Assembly: GCA_027620575.1 (NCBI GenBank)
Contig: JAQCDT010000082.1
Coordinates: forward strand, 1 to 5,575
Direction of reading: 5' to 3'
Length of the DNA stretch: 5,575 nucleotides
From: Verrucomicrobiota bacterium
GTDB taxonomy: Bacteria > Verrucomicrobiota > Verrucomicrobiia > Opitutales > Coraliomargaritaceae
In this document: positions 1-5,575 of the stretch, piece after piece
Layout: every line of letters begins with the position of its first letter
Position numbering within the stretch: the first letter of the stretch is position 1
Notes under the pieces: model-generated
What the model saw: only the letters and a program-made list of their open reading frames with translations
Databases searched by the model: none
What the model was told of the DNA's origin: nothing
Program-made: the position numbers and the translations under genes

Positions 1-2
1 CT

Positions 3-152
3 CATTCTGTAAATTATGAGTATGTAGATAATGAAGACAGTCTAATCAGTGCTATTCAAGGGATAAAGGGTGGTGGATTAAAAGTTGTTGAAATAAAAAC
101 GAATAGGAAGAATGATGTAGAGACCTACAATCAAATAAATAAGTTTAGATAA
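3..152 (+). CDS. menD: MenD C-terminus (SEPHCHC synthase), partial at the 5' side
   Basis: This is the C-terminal 49 residues of an open frame that runs in from the left edge and ends at TAA (150-152). MenD is the thiamine-diphosphate enzyme that joins isochorismate and 2-oxoglutarate to give SEPHCHC, an early step of cytosolic menaquinone synthesis. The visible piece has the pattern of the end of the MenD ThDP-binding domain: an HSVNYEYV segment, a helix (DSLISAIQGIK), then the beta strand LKVVEIKTNRKNDV followed by a short polar tail. In MenD proteins this is the final strand (typically written as IEVxTDR) plus C-terminal helix. The adjacent menB strongly supports the call. The catalytic domains lie outside the window. 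Another ThDP-dependent decarboxylase-like enzyme could end similarly, but the IKTNR motif and the neighbour make MenD much the best reading. Confidence 0.82.
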   Translation, partial: HSVNYEYVDNEDSLISAIQGIKGGGLKVVEIKTNRKNDVETYNQINKFR

Positions 153-167
153 TAGCCTACAAACATT

Positions 168-1001
168 ATGAATTGGGAAACAGTAAAAGATTACAAAGAT
201 ATCTTGTATGAAAAGAGTGATGGAGTAGCTAAAGTTACCATCAATCGACCTCACAGAAGAAATGCATTCACTCCTGATACGATTCAAGAAATGATCGATG
301 CATTCTCTGATGCTCGAGATGATAGTCGTATCGGTGTAGTTTTGCTCACAGGTTTCAATCCTCAAACTGACGGCAAATTTGCATTCTGTTCAGGTGGTGA
401 TCAAAAGATCCGAGGCGAACAGAAAGGTGGGTATATTGGTTCTGATGGAGTCCCTCGCTTAAATGTTTTGGAACTTCAGAAATTAATTCGATCAATGCCT
501 AAAGTTGTCATCGCATTGGTAGCTGGCTATGCAATTGGCGGTGGCCACGTTCTTCATGTAGTGTGTGATTTAACAATTGCAGCAGATAATGCAATTTTTG
601 GACAAACCGGTCCGAAAGTAGGAAGCTTTGATGGCGGATTTGGAGCGAGTTATTTAGCACACATAGTAGGACAGAAAAAAGCGCGAGAAATATGGTACCT
701 ATGCAAGCAATATACAGCAGAAGAAGCACTTAATATGGGCTTAGTGAATAAGGTAGTGCCTTATGATTCACTCGAAAAAGAGGGGATAGAGTGGGCGCAT
801 AAGATTATGGAGCACAGTCCACTAGCAATACGCTGTTTAAAATCTTCATTTAATGCGGACATTGATGGGCAACAAGGAATCCAAGAATTAGCAGGTAATG
901 CTACCTTATTGTACTACCTTACCGAAGAGGGAGAAGAGGGCCGAAAAGCTTGGAATGATAAGCGAAAGCCAAATTTTAAAAAATATCCTTGGCTTCCTTA
1001 A
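168..1001 (+). CDS. menB: 1,4-dihydroxy-2-naphthoyl-CoA synthase MenB
   Basis: MenB is a cytosolic crotonase-family enzyme that closes the second ring of o-succinylbenzoyl-CoA to form 1,4-dihydroxy-2-naphthoyl-CoA in menaquinone synthesis. The 277-residue product is full length for the family (E. coli about 285). Visible landmarks are the N-terminal strand [15 protein letters not shown] (20-34), the oxyanion-hole CSGGDQ (74-79), a substrate-loop tyrosine in GGYIGSDG (Y89), [11 protein letters not shown] (120-130), and [12 protein letters not shown] (146-157) with the catalytic S153 and D155. G148 in QTG is the residue seen in the bicarbonate-dependent (type I) MenB enzymes; type II enzymes carry Asp there. 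The protein ends in [12 protein letters not shown], a normal family tail. The ATG fits the usual N-terminus and lies 15 bases after the menD stop. No Shine-Dalgarno sequence is visible. Co-transcription with menD is inferred from the spacing. Confidence 0.97.
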   Translation: MNWETVKDYKDILYEKSDGVAKVTINRPHRRNAFTPDTIQEMIDAFSDARDDSRIGVVLLTGFNPQTDGKFAFCSGGDQKIRGEQKGGYIGSDGVPRLNVLELQKLIRSMPKVVIALVAGYAIGGGHVLHVVCDLTIAADNAIFGQTGPKVGSFDGGFGASYLAHIVGQKKAREIWYLCKQYTAEEALNMGLVNKVVPYDSLEKEGIEWAHKIMEHSPLAIRCLKSSFNADIDGQQGIQELAGNATLLYYLTEEGEEGRKAWNDKRKPNFKKYPWLP

Positions 1002-1025
1002 AATCTGACGAATGCTTCACAGTTT

Positions 1026-2558
1026 ATGAGTAAACGATTTTTAATCACTACAGCGATTGATTATGCAAATGGCTCCCCGCACATTGGGCATGCCTATGAA
1101 AAAATTCTTACAGATGTAATCGCCCGCTATAAACGACTTTCAGGAATTCCGGTTCATTTTGTTACTGGATTGGATGAGCATGGACAGAAAGTACAAATGA
1201 GTGCCCAGAAAAAGGGGATTGAGCCGATTGAAATCTGCGATTCATTAGCTGGAGAATTTCAAACCTTATGCGAACAGCTGAATATCAGTAATGACGATTA
1301 TATACGTACAACTGAAACAAGGCATAAAAAGGTGGTTCAAACTTTATTACAAAAACTGTTTGATGAAGGCAAAATTTATAAAGCCGATTATAATGGATAC
1401 TATAGTGTGCGCCAAGAGCAGTTTGTTACTGAAAAAGAAAAGGTTAATGGCGAATGGCCTGCATTTTTCGGTGATGTTGTAGAAATTACGGAAAGCAATT
1501 ATTTCTTTAAGTTATCTGAATACCAAGATTGGTTAATTGATACGATTCGTTCCAATGAATCTTTAATTTACCCACGGTTTCGTAGTGCTGATGTCCTTAA
1601 TTTTCTTAAAGAACCTTTAAATGATTTATGTATATCTCGCCCCAAAGAAAGACTTTCTTGGGGAATTGAACTTCCATTTGATACGGATTTTGTAACATAT
1701 GTTTGGTTTGATGCTTTAGTGAACTACATTACGGCTGCGGGTTATGGTACAGATAGCTTTGATGAATATTGGCCGGCCGATTATCATGTCATTGGTAAAG
1801 ATATTCTATCACCACCGCACGCAGTTTACTGGCCCATCATGCTCAAGGCACTCGATATTCCTTTGCCCAAACACTATTTAGTCCATGGATGGTGGCTAAG
1901 CTCGGGATCAAAAATGTCAAAATCTGAAGGACAGGTCGTCAATCCACTTGATTTGATTGATGCATTCGGTGCCGACGCTTTTCGTTATTTTGTCATTTCT
2001 GAAATGAATGTGGGCCAGGATAGTGATTTTTCCGAAGAATTATTTCAGAAACGCTACAATTCAGATTTAGCCAATGACTTAGGAAATCTGGTGAGCCGTC
2101 TCTTAAACATGGGCCATCGTTTCGCTGGAGGTATTATTCCAAATTCAGAAATCATTGAAGATGAGGAGAAGGTTGTACAAGATCATTGGGAAAAACTTCA
2201 TTCAGAGATTTTTGAGCTATATGATACATTTCAATTTCATAAAGCACTCGAAAGAATATTCAGTTTTATTAGAGAATTAAATCGCTATACTGAGGCAAGA
2301 GCACCCTGGAAACTCGCAAAGTCTGAAGATGCTACAGATAAACTTAGACTTTCGACTACGTTAGCAACTATGTCTGAAGGACTGAGGGTGTCTTCTATTT
2401 TATTGCAGCCAGTAATGCCTGAGATTTCAGAAAAGATCTTGAACAGTCTAGGACAAAATTCAGTCGAGCTATTTGGGGATCAATTAAAATGGAGCAACCA
2501 ACTAGCTGGTTCAAAATTTGGAGAAAAATCGATTTTATTTCCCAAAAAAGAATCTTAA
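1026..2558 (+). CDS. metG: Methionyl-tRNA synthetase, short zinc-free type
   Basis: This class I aminoacyl-tRNA synthetase charges elongator and initiator tRNA-Met in the cytoplasm. The 510-residue product has the Rossmann catalytic core with HIGH at 19-22 and KMSKS at 296-300. Methionine-pocket residues are recognisable in TAIDYANG (A10, Y13), VWFDALVNY (W227, Y234) and VHGWW (H287). The helical anticodon-binding domain follows, with NLVSRLLNM (354-362) and EARAPWKLAK (423-432). W428 matches the tryptophan that reads the CAU anticodon in E. coli. In the connective peptide (about 124-150) there is no CxxC zinc knuckle; the only cysteines are C71, C82 and C202. The protein stops after the anticodon-binding domain, so it lacks the C-terminal EMAPII/Trbp111-like dimerisation domain of longer MetGs. 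The ATG gives the standard N-terminus. It follows menB by 24 bases and has no visible Shine-Dalgarno sequence. Confidence 0.97.
   Translation: MSKRFLITTAIDYANGSPHIGHAYEKILTDVIARYKRLSGIPVHFVTGLDEHGQKVQMSAQKKGIEPIEICDSLAGEFQTLCEQLNISNDDYIRTTETRHKKVVQTLLQKLFDEGKIYKADYNGYYSVRQEQFVTEKEKVNGEWPAFFGDVVEITESNYFFKLSEYQDWLIDTIRSNESLIYPRFRSADVLNFLKEPLNDLCISRPKERLSWGIELPFDTDFVTYVWFDALVNYITAAGYGTDSFDEYWPADYHVIGKDILSPPHAVYWPIMLKALDIPLPKHYLVHGWWLSSGSKMSKSEGQVVNPLDLIDAFGADAFRYFVISEMNVGQDSDFSEELFQKRYNSDLANDLGNLVSRLLNMGHRFAGGIIPNSEIIEDEEKVVQDHWEKLHSEIFELYDTFQFHKALERIFSFIRELNRYTEARAPWKLAKSEDATDKLRLSTTLATMSEGLRVSSILLQPVMPEISEKILNSLGQNSVELFGDQLKWSNQLAGSKFGEKSILFPKKES
1640..1663. repeat. 10-bp inverted repeat with one bulged base inside metG
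   Basis: CCCC (1640-1643) pairs with GGGG (1660-1663), and AAGAAA (1645-1650) pairs with TTTCTT (1654-1659). A1644 is bulged and the loop is GAC (1651-1653). It covers the codons for RPKERLSWG, a block I recall as conserved in this MetG subfamily, so the pairing may be a by-product of the peptide. It is not followed by a T-run and is unlikely to terminate transcription. Confidence 0.4.
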
Positions 2559-2575
2559 GTAGAATCCTACATCGA

Positions 2576-3562
2576 CTATAGGAAATAGCGTACGTAGGCC
2601 TTTGATCGCAAGTCCTCTAACCATTCATCAAGTGCCTTTTGGGCAATCTCACGGCTGAGATTAGTTTCTATCAAATCTCGAACTTGTGATATAGGTTGGA
2701 TTTTCTCATTCTGAATATTCTCTGCATAGAGAATGAATACGGCCTCACCTAATTGTATAGGCTGAGTGTACTCACCAATGTTCAAATCAAAAGCTACTTC
2801 AGACAATTCAGACCTCAAATCTTCGCGTTTGATCCATCCCCAATCTCCATTAGCTCGATTAAATGTTTTGTCACCATAAGTATTAGCTAAAGAATGAATC
2901 GGCTTCCCCGCATCTAACTGTCGTACGATTTCATTAGCTGTCTCTAAAACAGTTTCCATAGTTTCTCCAGACTTTGGAATTAAAATAATCTGTTTTAAGT
3001 GGATTAACTCTGGTTGATAAAAACGAATTTTATTCTTCACATAAAAGTCTTCAATTTTTTCTGGGCTGATTTGAGACTGCTTTTTACGATTTTGTGACTG
3101 CATTACATTCACAATAATATTTCTTTTTAACTCTTCCCTAAATTCATCTTGCGTTTGGCCAGTAGAATTCAAATAAGCTAAAAATTGGCTACGATTTCCA
3201 TTGAAATCAGTTTTAATGATCGATTCATATTCACCATCAATGTAAGAGGGTGGGATTTGAATTCCTTGGTTGTAGGCTTCTTTGACAATGATGATACGAT
3301 CGATTATATTTTGCAAAATATCCTTACTGACTTTATCAATGAGTTGAGTGAACTCTGCTTCGCTATTAGCCTGTAAGCGCAACTTGGGCACCATCGGATC
3401 GAGTGATTTTCTTAATTGTTCAAAAGTGATAATTTCACCTTCGGCAATCGCAGCGATTCCATTTCCTAGATGCAGTTTTTGTTCTTGATCAGGCGAAGTG
3501 TTTGCATGAACCATAAGGCTCGATGCTATTAAAACTAAAAAGATGTATCTATGAAATCGCAT
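2576..3562 (-). CDS. SurA-like periplasmic chaperone with parvulin-type domain
   Basis: The 328-residue product begins with a signal peptide: positive MRFHR, a hydrophobic core YIFLVLIASSLM, and a likely signal peptidase I site after VHA (residue 20). Residues about 34-180 resemble a SurA N-terminal chaperone module: the opening strand GIAAIAEGEIITFEQL (35-50), then amphipathic helices including an ILQNIIDRIIIVKEA stretch (82-96). Residues about 184-282 resemble one parvulin PPIase domain with NGDWGW (238-243), SEVAFDLNIGEYTQPIQL (254-271) and a closing FILYAEN. A C-terminal helix follows (285-318). Family members fold or escort outer-membrane proteins in the periplasm. The domain seems to lack the active-site histidines: the usual HIL position reads QIIL (Q191), and the usual GxHII region reads GEAVFIL (272-278). 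Isomerase activity is therefore doubtful and a chaperone role more likely. The ATG overlaps the mfd stop. A PrsA- or PpiD-like protein is an alternative, so no symbol is given. Confidence 0.85.
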   Translation of the reverse strand: MRFHRYIFLVLIASSLMVHANTSPDQEQKLHLGNGIAAIAEGEIITFEQLRKSLDPMVPKLRLQANSEAEFTQLIDKVSKDILQNIIDRIIIVKEAYNQGIQIPPSYIDGEYESIIKTDFNGNRSQFLAYLNSTGQTQDEFREELKRNIIVNVMQSQNRKKQSQISPEKIEDFYVKNKIRFYQPELIHLKQIILIPKSGETMETVLETANEIVRQLDAGKPIHSLANTYGDKTFNRANGDWGWIKREDLRSELSEVAFDLNIGEYTQPIQLGEAVFILYAENIQNEKIQPISQVRDLIETNLSREIAQKALDEWLEDLRSKAYVRYFL

Positions 3563-3564
3563 TA
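3560..3564 (-). promoter_or_regulatory. TAATG stop-start overlap between mfd and the surA-like gene
   Basis: On the - strand the mfd stop TAA (3564-3562) and the surA-like start ATG (3562-3560) share one base, giving TAATG. Such overlaps commonly allow ribosomes that finish the first gene to restart on the second. The stretch before the ATG has no GGAG, GAGG or AGGA, which makes reinitiation or leaderless-like recognition more plausible than independent ribosome loading. The overlap is seen directly. Translational coupling is inferred. Confidence 0.75.
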
Positions 3565-5575
3565 CTGTTTCTTCGTTTTTTTAAGAAAATTTTGAATCTC
3601 GTTCAACCTTAGTTTAGTCGCCTTTTGGGTCAAGCGAGGAAATCGTGCACCAATCTTATAATATTCTTTTTGAGTATGTGCGTATAGACACATTAAGCGA
3701 TTGGATTCGCTTTGAATCGACTTAAATCCCGCTATTTCTGCTAAAATACGAATGGTATGTACCTTGAGTAAAATAGAAAGCGACAGAGGAATAGGGCCAA
3801 ATCGATCGATTAACTCTTTTTGAATATCTTGTATTTCCTTTATCTCTTTAGCCATCGATAAGGCTCGATGAAAATGGATTCGTATACTAGATTCGGCGAT
3901 GTAATTACGAGGAATGGAAGCGTACGATACAGCCTGCACATCTTCGGTTTGTTTAATTAATTCTCTTGGCAGCCTTTTGGGAGATGCTTTGTCATCCGTG
4001 GGTTCACCATAAATAATAAAATCGAGATTTACATCAGCAGTTATTCTATTTGAGTGTGGCTCATTTTTTAGGCGAGCGACACTTTCTTTGAGTAATTGGC
4101 AATAGAGTTCGAATCCAATCGTTGAAATATGTCCGCTTTGTTCTGCTCCTAAAATATTACCAGCACCTCTCAACTCTAAATCACGCATAGCAATTTTGAA
4201 TCCCGCCCCTAGTTGATTGTATTGTTTTAATGTACTTAAACGCTTATGAGCTGCTTCAACTAATGCGACATGTCTATGCAGAAATAAATATGCATAAGCT
4301 TGCTTGGTGAATCGCCCCACACGACCTCTTATCTGATACAGTTGGGCAAGGCCAAATCGATCAGCTCCCTCTATGATCAATGTATTACAATTGGGTACAT
4401 CTATTCCTGATTCAATAATGGTTGTGCATACGAGGACGTCGATATGACCATTAATGAACTCAATCATAATCTTTTCCAAAACACCTTCGTCCATCTGACC
4501 ATGCCCGACCGCTATTTTTAAATCAGGGAGTTGATCACGAAGACGACTGGCCACGGACTCGATGGATTCTACACGATTGTGCAAATAAAAAACCTGACCA
4601 TTTCGATCTGCTTCGAAACGAATGGCTTTTTTTATAAGATTTAAATCATAGCTTTTGACAATTGTTTCAATTGGCTTTCTCTCGAGAGGCGGGCTCTCAA
4701 TGACACTCATTGAGCGAGCCCCCGACAAGGCAAGATGTAAGGTTCGAGGAATTGGCGTAGCAGTGAGTGTTAAGATGTCTATGTTATTAGCAATTTCTTT
4801 AACTTTTTCTTTTTGTTTCACTCCAAAGCGCTGTTCTTCATCAACGATCAGCAAGCCTAAATTATGAAAGTGCACATCCTTGCTCAATAGGCGATGAGTG
4901 CCGATGATTAAATCAACTTTCCCTTCACTCACTTCGGATAGGATTCGTTTGTTTTTATAATTTGAGTAAAATCCACTCACGCAATTAATTGCCACTGGGA
5001 ATTCTTTAAATCGTTCCGTAAAAGTAAGGAAGTGTTGCTGACACAAAACAGTGGTTGGTACTAAAATTGCCACCTGTTTTCCTGCATTGATTGCTTTAAA
5101 TGCCGCTCTTATTGCTACCTCTGTTTTACCATAACCTACGTCGCCGCAGATCAAGCGATCCATTGGCTTGTTGGATTCCATATCTCTTTTGGTATCTTCA
5201 ATGGCCAGTAATTGATCCCTTGTCTCGGTATATGGAAATTCAGCTTCAAAGAGTGACTGCCAAGGATGATCGGGAGGAAAGGCAAAGCCATCTGCATAGG
5301 ATCTTTCTGCATTAATTTTCAGTAATTTGGATGCATAATCAAAAGTAGCATACTCGGCATTCGTTCGAGTCTTTATCCATTGCGTAGATCCGATTTTGGC
5401 TAACTTTGGTTTCTTTTTTGAAAAACTAAGATAGCGAGTTAATAAATGTGCCTCCCGAATTGGAACATGTAAAATCATTGATTGGTCAAATTCTACAGTT
5501 ATGACTTCTGAAGTATTTCCATTAACCTTAATTTGAGTCACTTCTTTGTAACGACATAAACCATGCTGAAGATGA
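3562..5575 (-). CDS. mfd: Transcription-repair coupling factor Mfd, C-terminal 670 residues (5' end outside window)
   Basis: Mfd is a cytoplasmic ATP-driven DNA translocase that pushes stalled RNA polymerase off lesions and recruits UvrA. The frame stays open to the right edge and encodes family sequence (HGLCRY) upstream of the GTG at 5539-5541, so that GTG is not the start. Numbering from the first full codon (5574), residues 1-50 are the RNA-polymerase interaction domain. The translocase has Walker A GDVGYGKT (144-151), DEEQRFG (245-251), TATPIPRTL (271-279), a TTIIESGID segment (about 384-392) and QIRGRVGR (414-421). The translocation-in-repair-gene module carries R445, R469 (ELRGAG) and Q479 (AEQSG), matching E. 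coli R929, R953 and Q963. The C-terminal domain runs from about 545 with ASIPRNYI and [10 protein letters not shown] to the end. About 450-500 residues, including the UvrB-like part, lie outside. No broken motif was seen in the translocase. Its stop overlaps the surA-like start. Confidence 0.97.
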   Translation of the reverse strand, partial: HLQHGLCRYKEVTQIKVNGNTSEVITVEFDQSMILHVPIREAHLLTRYLSFSKKKPKLAKIGSTQWIKTRTNAEYATFDYASKLLKINAERSYADGFAFPPDHPWQSLFEAEFPYTETRDQLLAIEDTKRDMESNKPMDRLICGDVGYGKTEVAIRAAFKAINAGKQVAILVPTTVLCQQHFLTFTERFKEFPVAINCVSGFYSNYKNKRILSEVSEGKVDLIIGTHRLLSKDVHFHNLGLLIVDEEQRFGVKQKEKVKEIANNIDILTLTATPIPRTLHLALSGARSMSVIESPPLERKPIETIVKSYDLNLIKKAIRFEADRNGQVFYLHNRVESIESVASRLRDQLPDLKIAVGHGQMDEGVLEKIMIEFINGHIDVLVCTTIIESGIDVPNCNTLIIEGADRFGLAQLYQIRGRVGRFTKQAYAYLFLHRHVALVEAAHKRLSTLKQYNQLGAGFKIAMRDLELRGAGNILGAEQSGHISTIGFELYCQLLKESVARLKNEPHSNRITADVNLDFIIYGEPTDDKASPKRLPRELIKQTEDVQAVSYASIPRNYIAESSIRIHFHRALSMAKEIKEIQDIQKELIDRFGPIPLSLSILLKVHTIRILAEIAGFKSIQSESNRLMCLYAHTQKEYYKIGARFPRLTQKATKLRLNEIQNFLKKTKKQ
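4691..4721. repeat. 13-bp interrupted inverted repeat inside mfd
   Basis: GGGCTC (4691-4696) and TCAATGA (4697-4703) are mirrored by TCATTGA (4707-4713) and GAGCCC (4716-4721). The centre is the 3-base CAC (4704-4706), and a 2-base GC bulge (4714-4715) sits in the right arm. The 10-base palindrome CTCTCGAGAG lies just beside it (4679-4688). In the mfd message the same pairing forms a long hairpin. It falls in the codons for [11 protein letters not shown], shortly after helicase motif III, a block that is conserved in Mfd proteins. Coding constraint may therefore explain part of it. No T-run follows on either strand, so it does not look like an intrinsic terminator. The pairing is certain; a function is not shown. 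Confidence 0.6.

Noticed and set aside
78..365. 95-codon open frame on the - strand across the menD-menB junction
   Set aside because: It lies antisense to two well-supported genes and its translation has no recognisable family features.
508..729. 73-codon - strand open frame, leucine- and cysteine-rich
   Set aside because: It is the antisense shadow of the most conserved part of menB; the hydrophobic look follows from reading those codons backwards.
1291..1482. 63-codon + strand open frame inside metG
   Set aside because: It is an out-of-frame shadow of metG, which is intact across this stretch.
2559..2570. GTAG-AATC-CTAC as an intrinsic terminator for metG or the surA-like gene
   Set aside because: The stem is only 4 bp, has no T-run directly after it on either strand, and is the kind of match expected by chance.
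2645..2662. AATCTCA-CGGC-TGAGATT hairpin (7 bp) inside the surA-like gene
   Set aside because: It is a short coding-region hairpin without a T-run or conserved context; similar ones, such as ATTCTC/GAGAAT at 2717-2734, occur nearby by chance in AT-rich sequence.
3185..3376. 63-codon + strand open frame opposite the surA-like gene
   Set aside because: It is antisense to the N-terminal chaperone module and has no features of its own.
4655..5315. 70- and 71-codon + strand open frames (4655-4867 and 5100-5315)
   Set aside because: Both are antisense to conserved Mfd translocase motifs and show no protein-family signal.
5539..5541. GTG as the start of a 659-residue Mfd-like protein
   Set aside because: The frame is open for 11 more codons to the window edge and encodes the HGLCRY part of the polymerase interaction domain, so mfd continues outside the window.
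1..5575. Mobile element, CRISPR array, tRNA or other RNA gene
   Set aside because: Coding sequence fills the window with gaps of at most 24 bases. I saw no direct-repeat array, transposase, terminal repeats or tRNA-like fold.

Overview
The window is an ordinary, densely coded stretch of chromosome from a menaquinone-making, outer-membrane-bearing bacterium. It is AT-rich (about 40% G+C in a line I counted). The MetG protein is of a short, zinc-free kind, with a peptide around the SRPKERLSWG block that I recall from Verrucomicrobiota of the Opitutae type. The menaquinone genes, and a secreted SurA-like protein that implies a Gram-negative envelope, fit that placement. The placement is inferred from memory of protein families and was not searched; I hold it at about even odds or slightly better.

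Layout: on the + strand, positions 3-152 are the last 49 codons of menD. They are followed after 15 bases by a complete menB (168-1001), and after 24 bases by a complete metG (1026-2558). On the - strand, entering from the right edge, is the C-terminal 670 residues of mfd (5575-3562). Its stop codon overlaps by one base the ATG of a surA-like gene (3562-2576). The two groups converge with only 17 bases between metG and surA. No gap exceeds 25 bases, so there is no room for an RNA gene, mobile element, CRISPR array or promoter-bearing intergenic region. None was seen.

How the genes relate: MenD and MenB catalyse two steps of menaquinone (vitamin K2) synthesis and are probably co-transcribed. 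MetG looks like a housekeeping passenger at the end of that run. Mfd is the transcription-repair coupling factor. The SurA-like protein is a predicted periplasmic chaperone whose parvulin domain lacks the usual histidines. It is probably translationally coupled to mfd, although the two proteins act in different compartments.

I did not find a novel system. The points most worth a second look are the apparently inactivated parvulin domain, the mfd-surA coupling, a long inverted repeat inside mfd, and the absence of Shine-Dalgarno sequences at all three visible starts.
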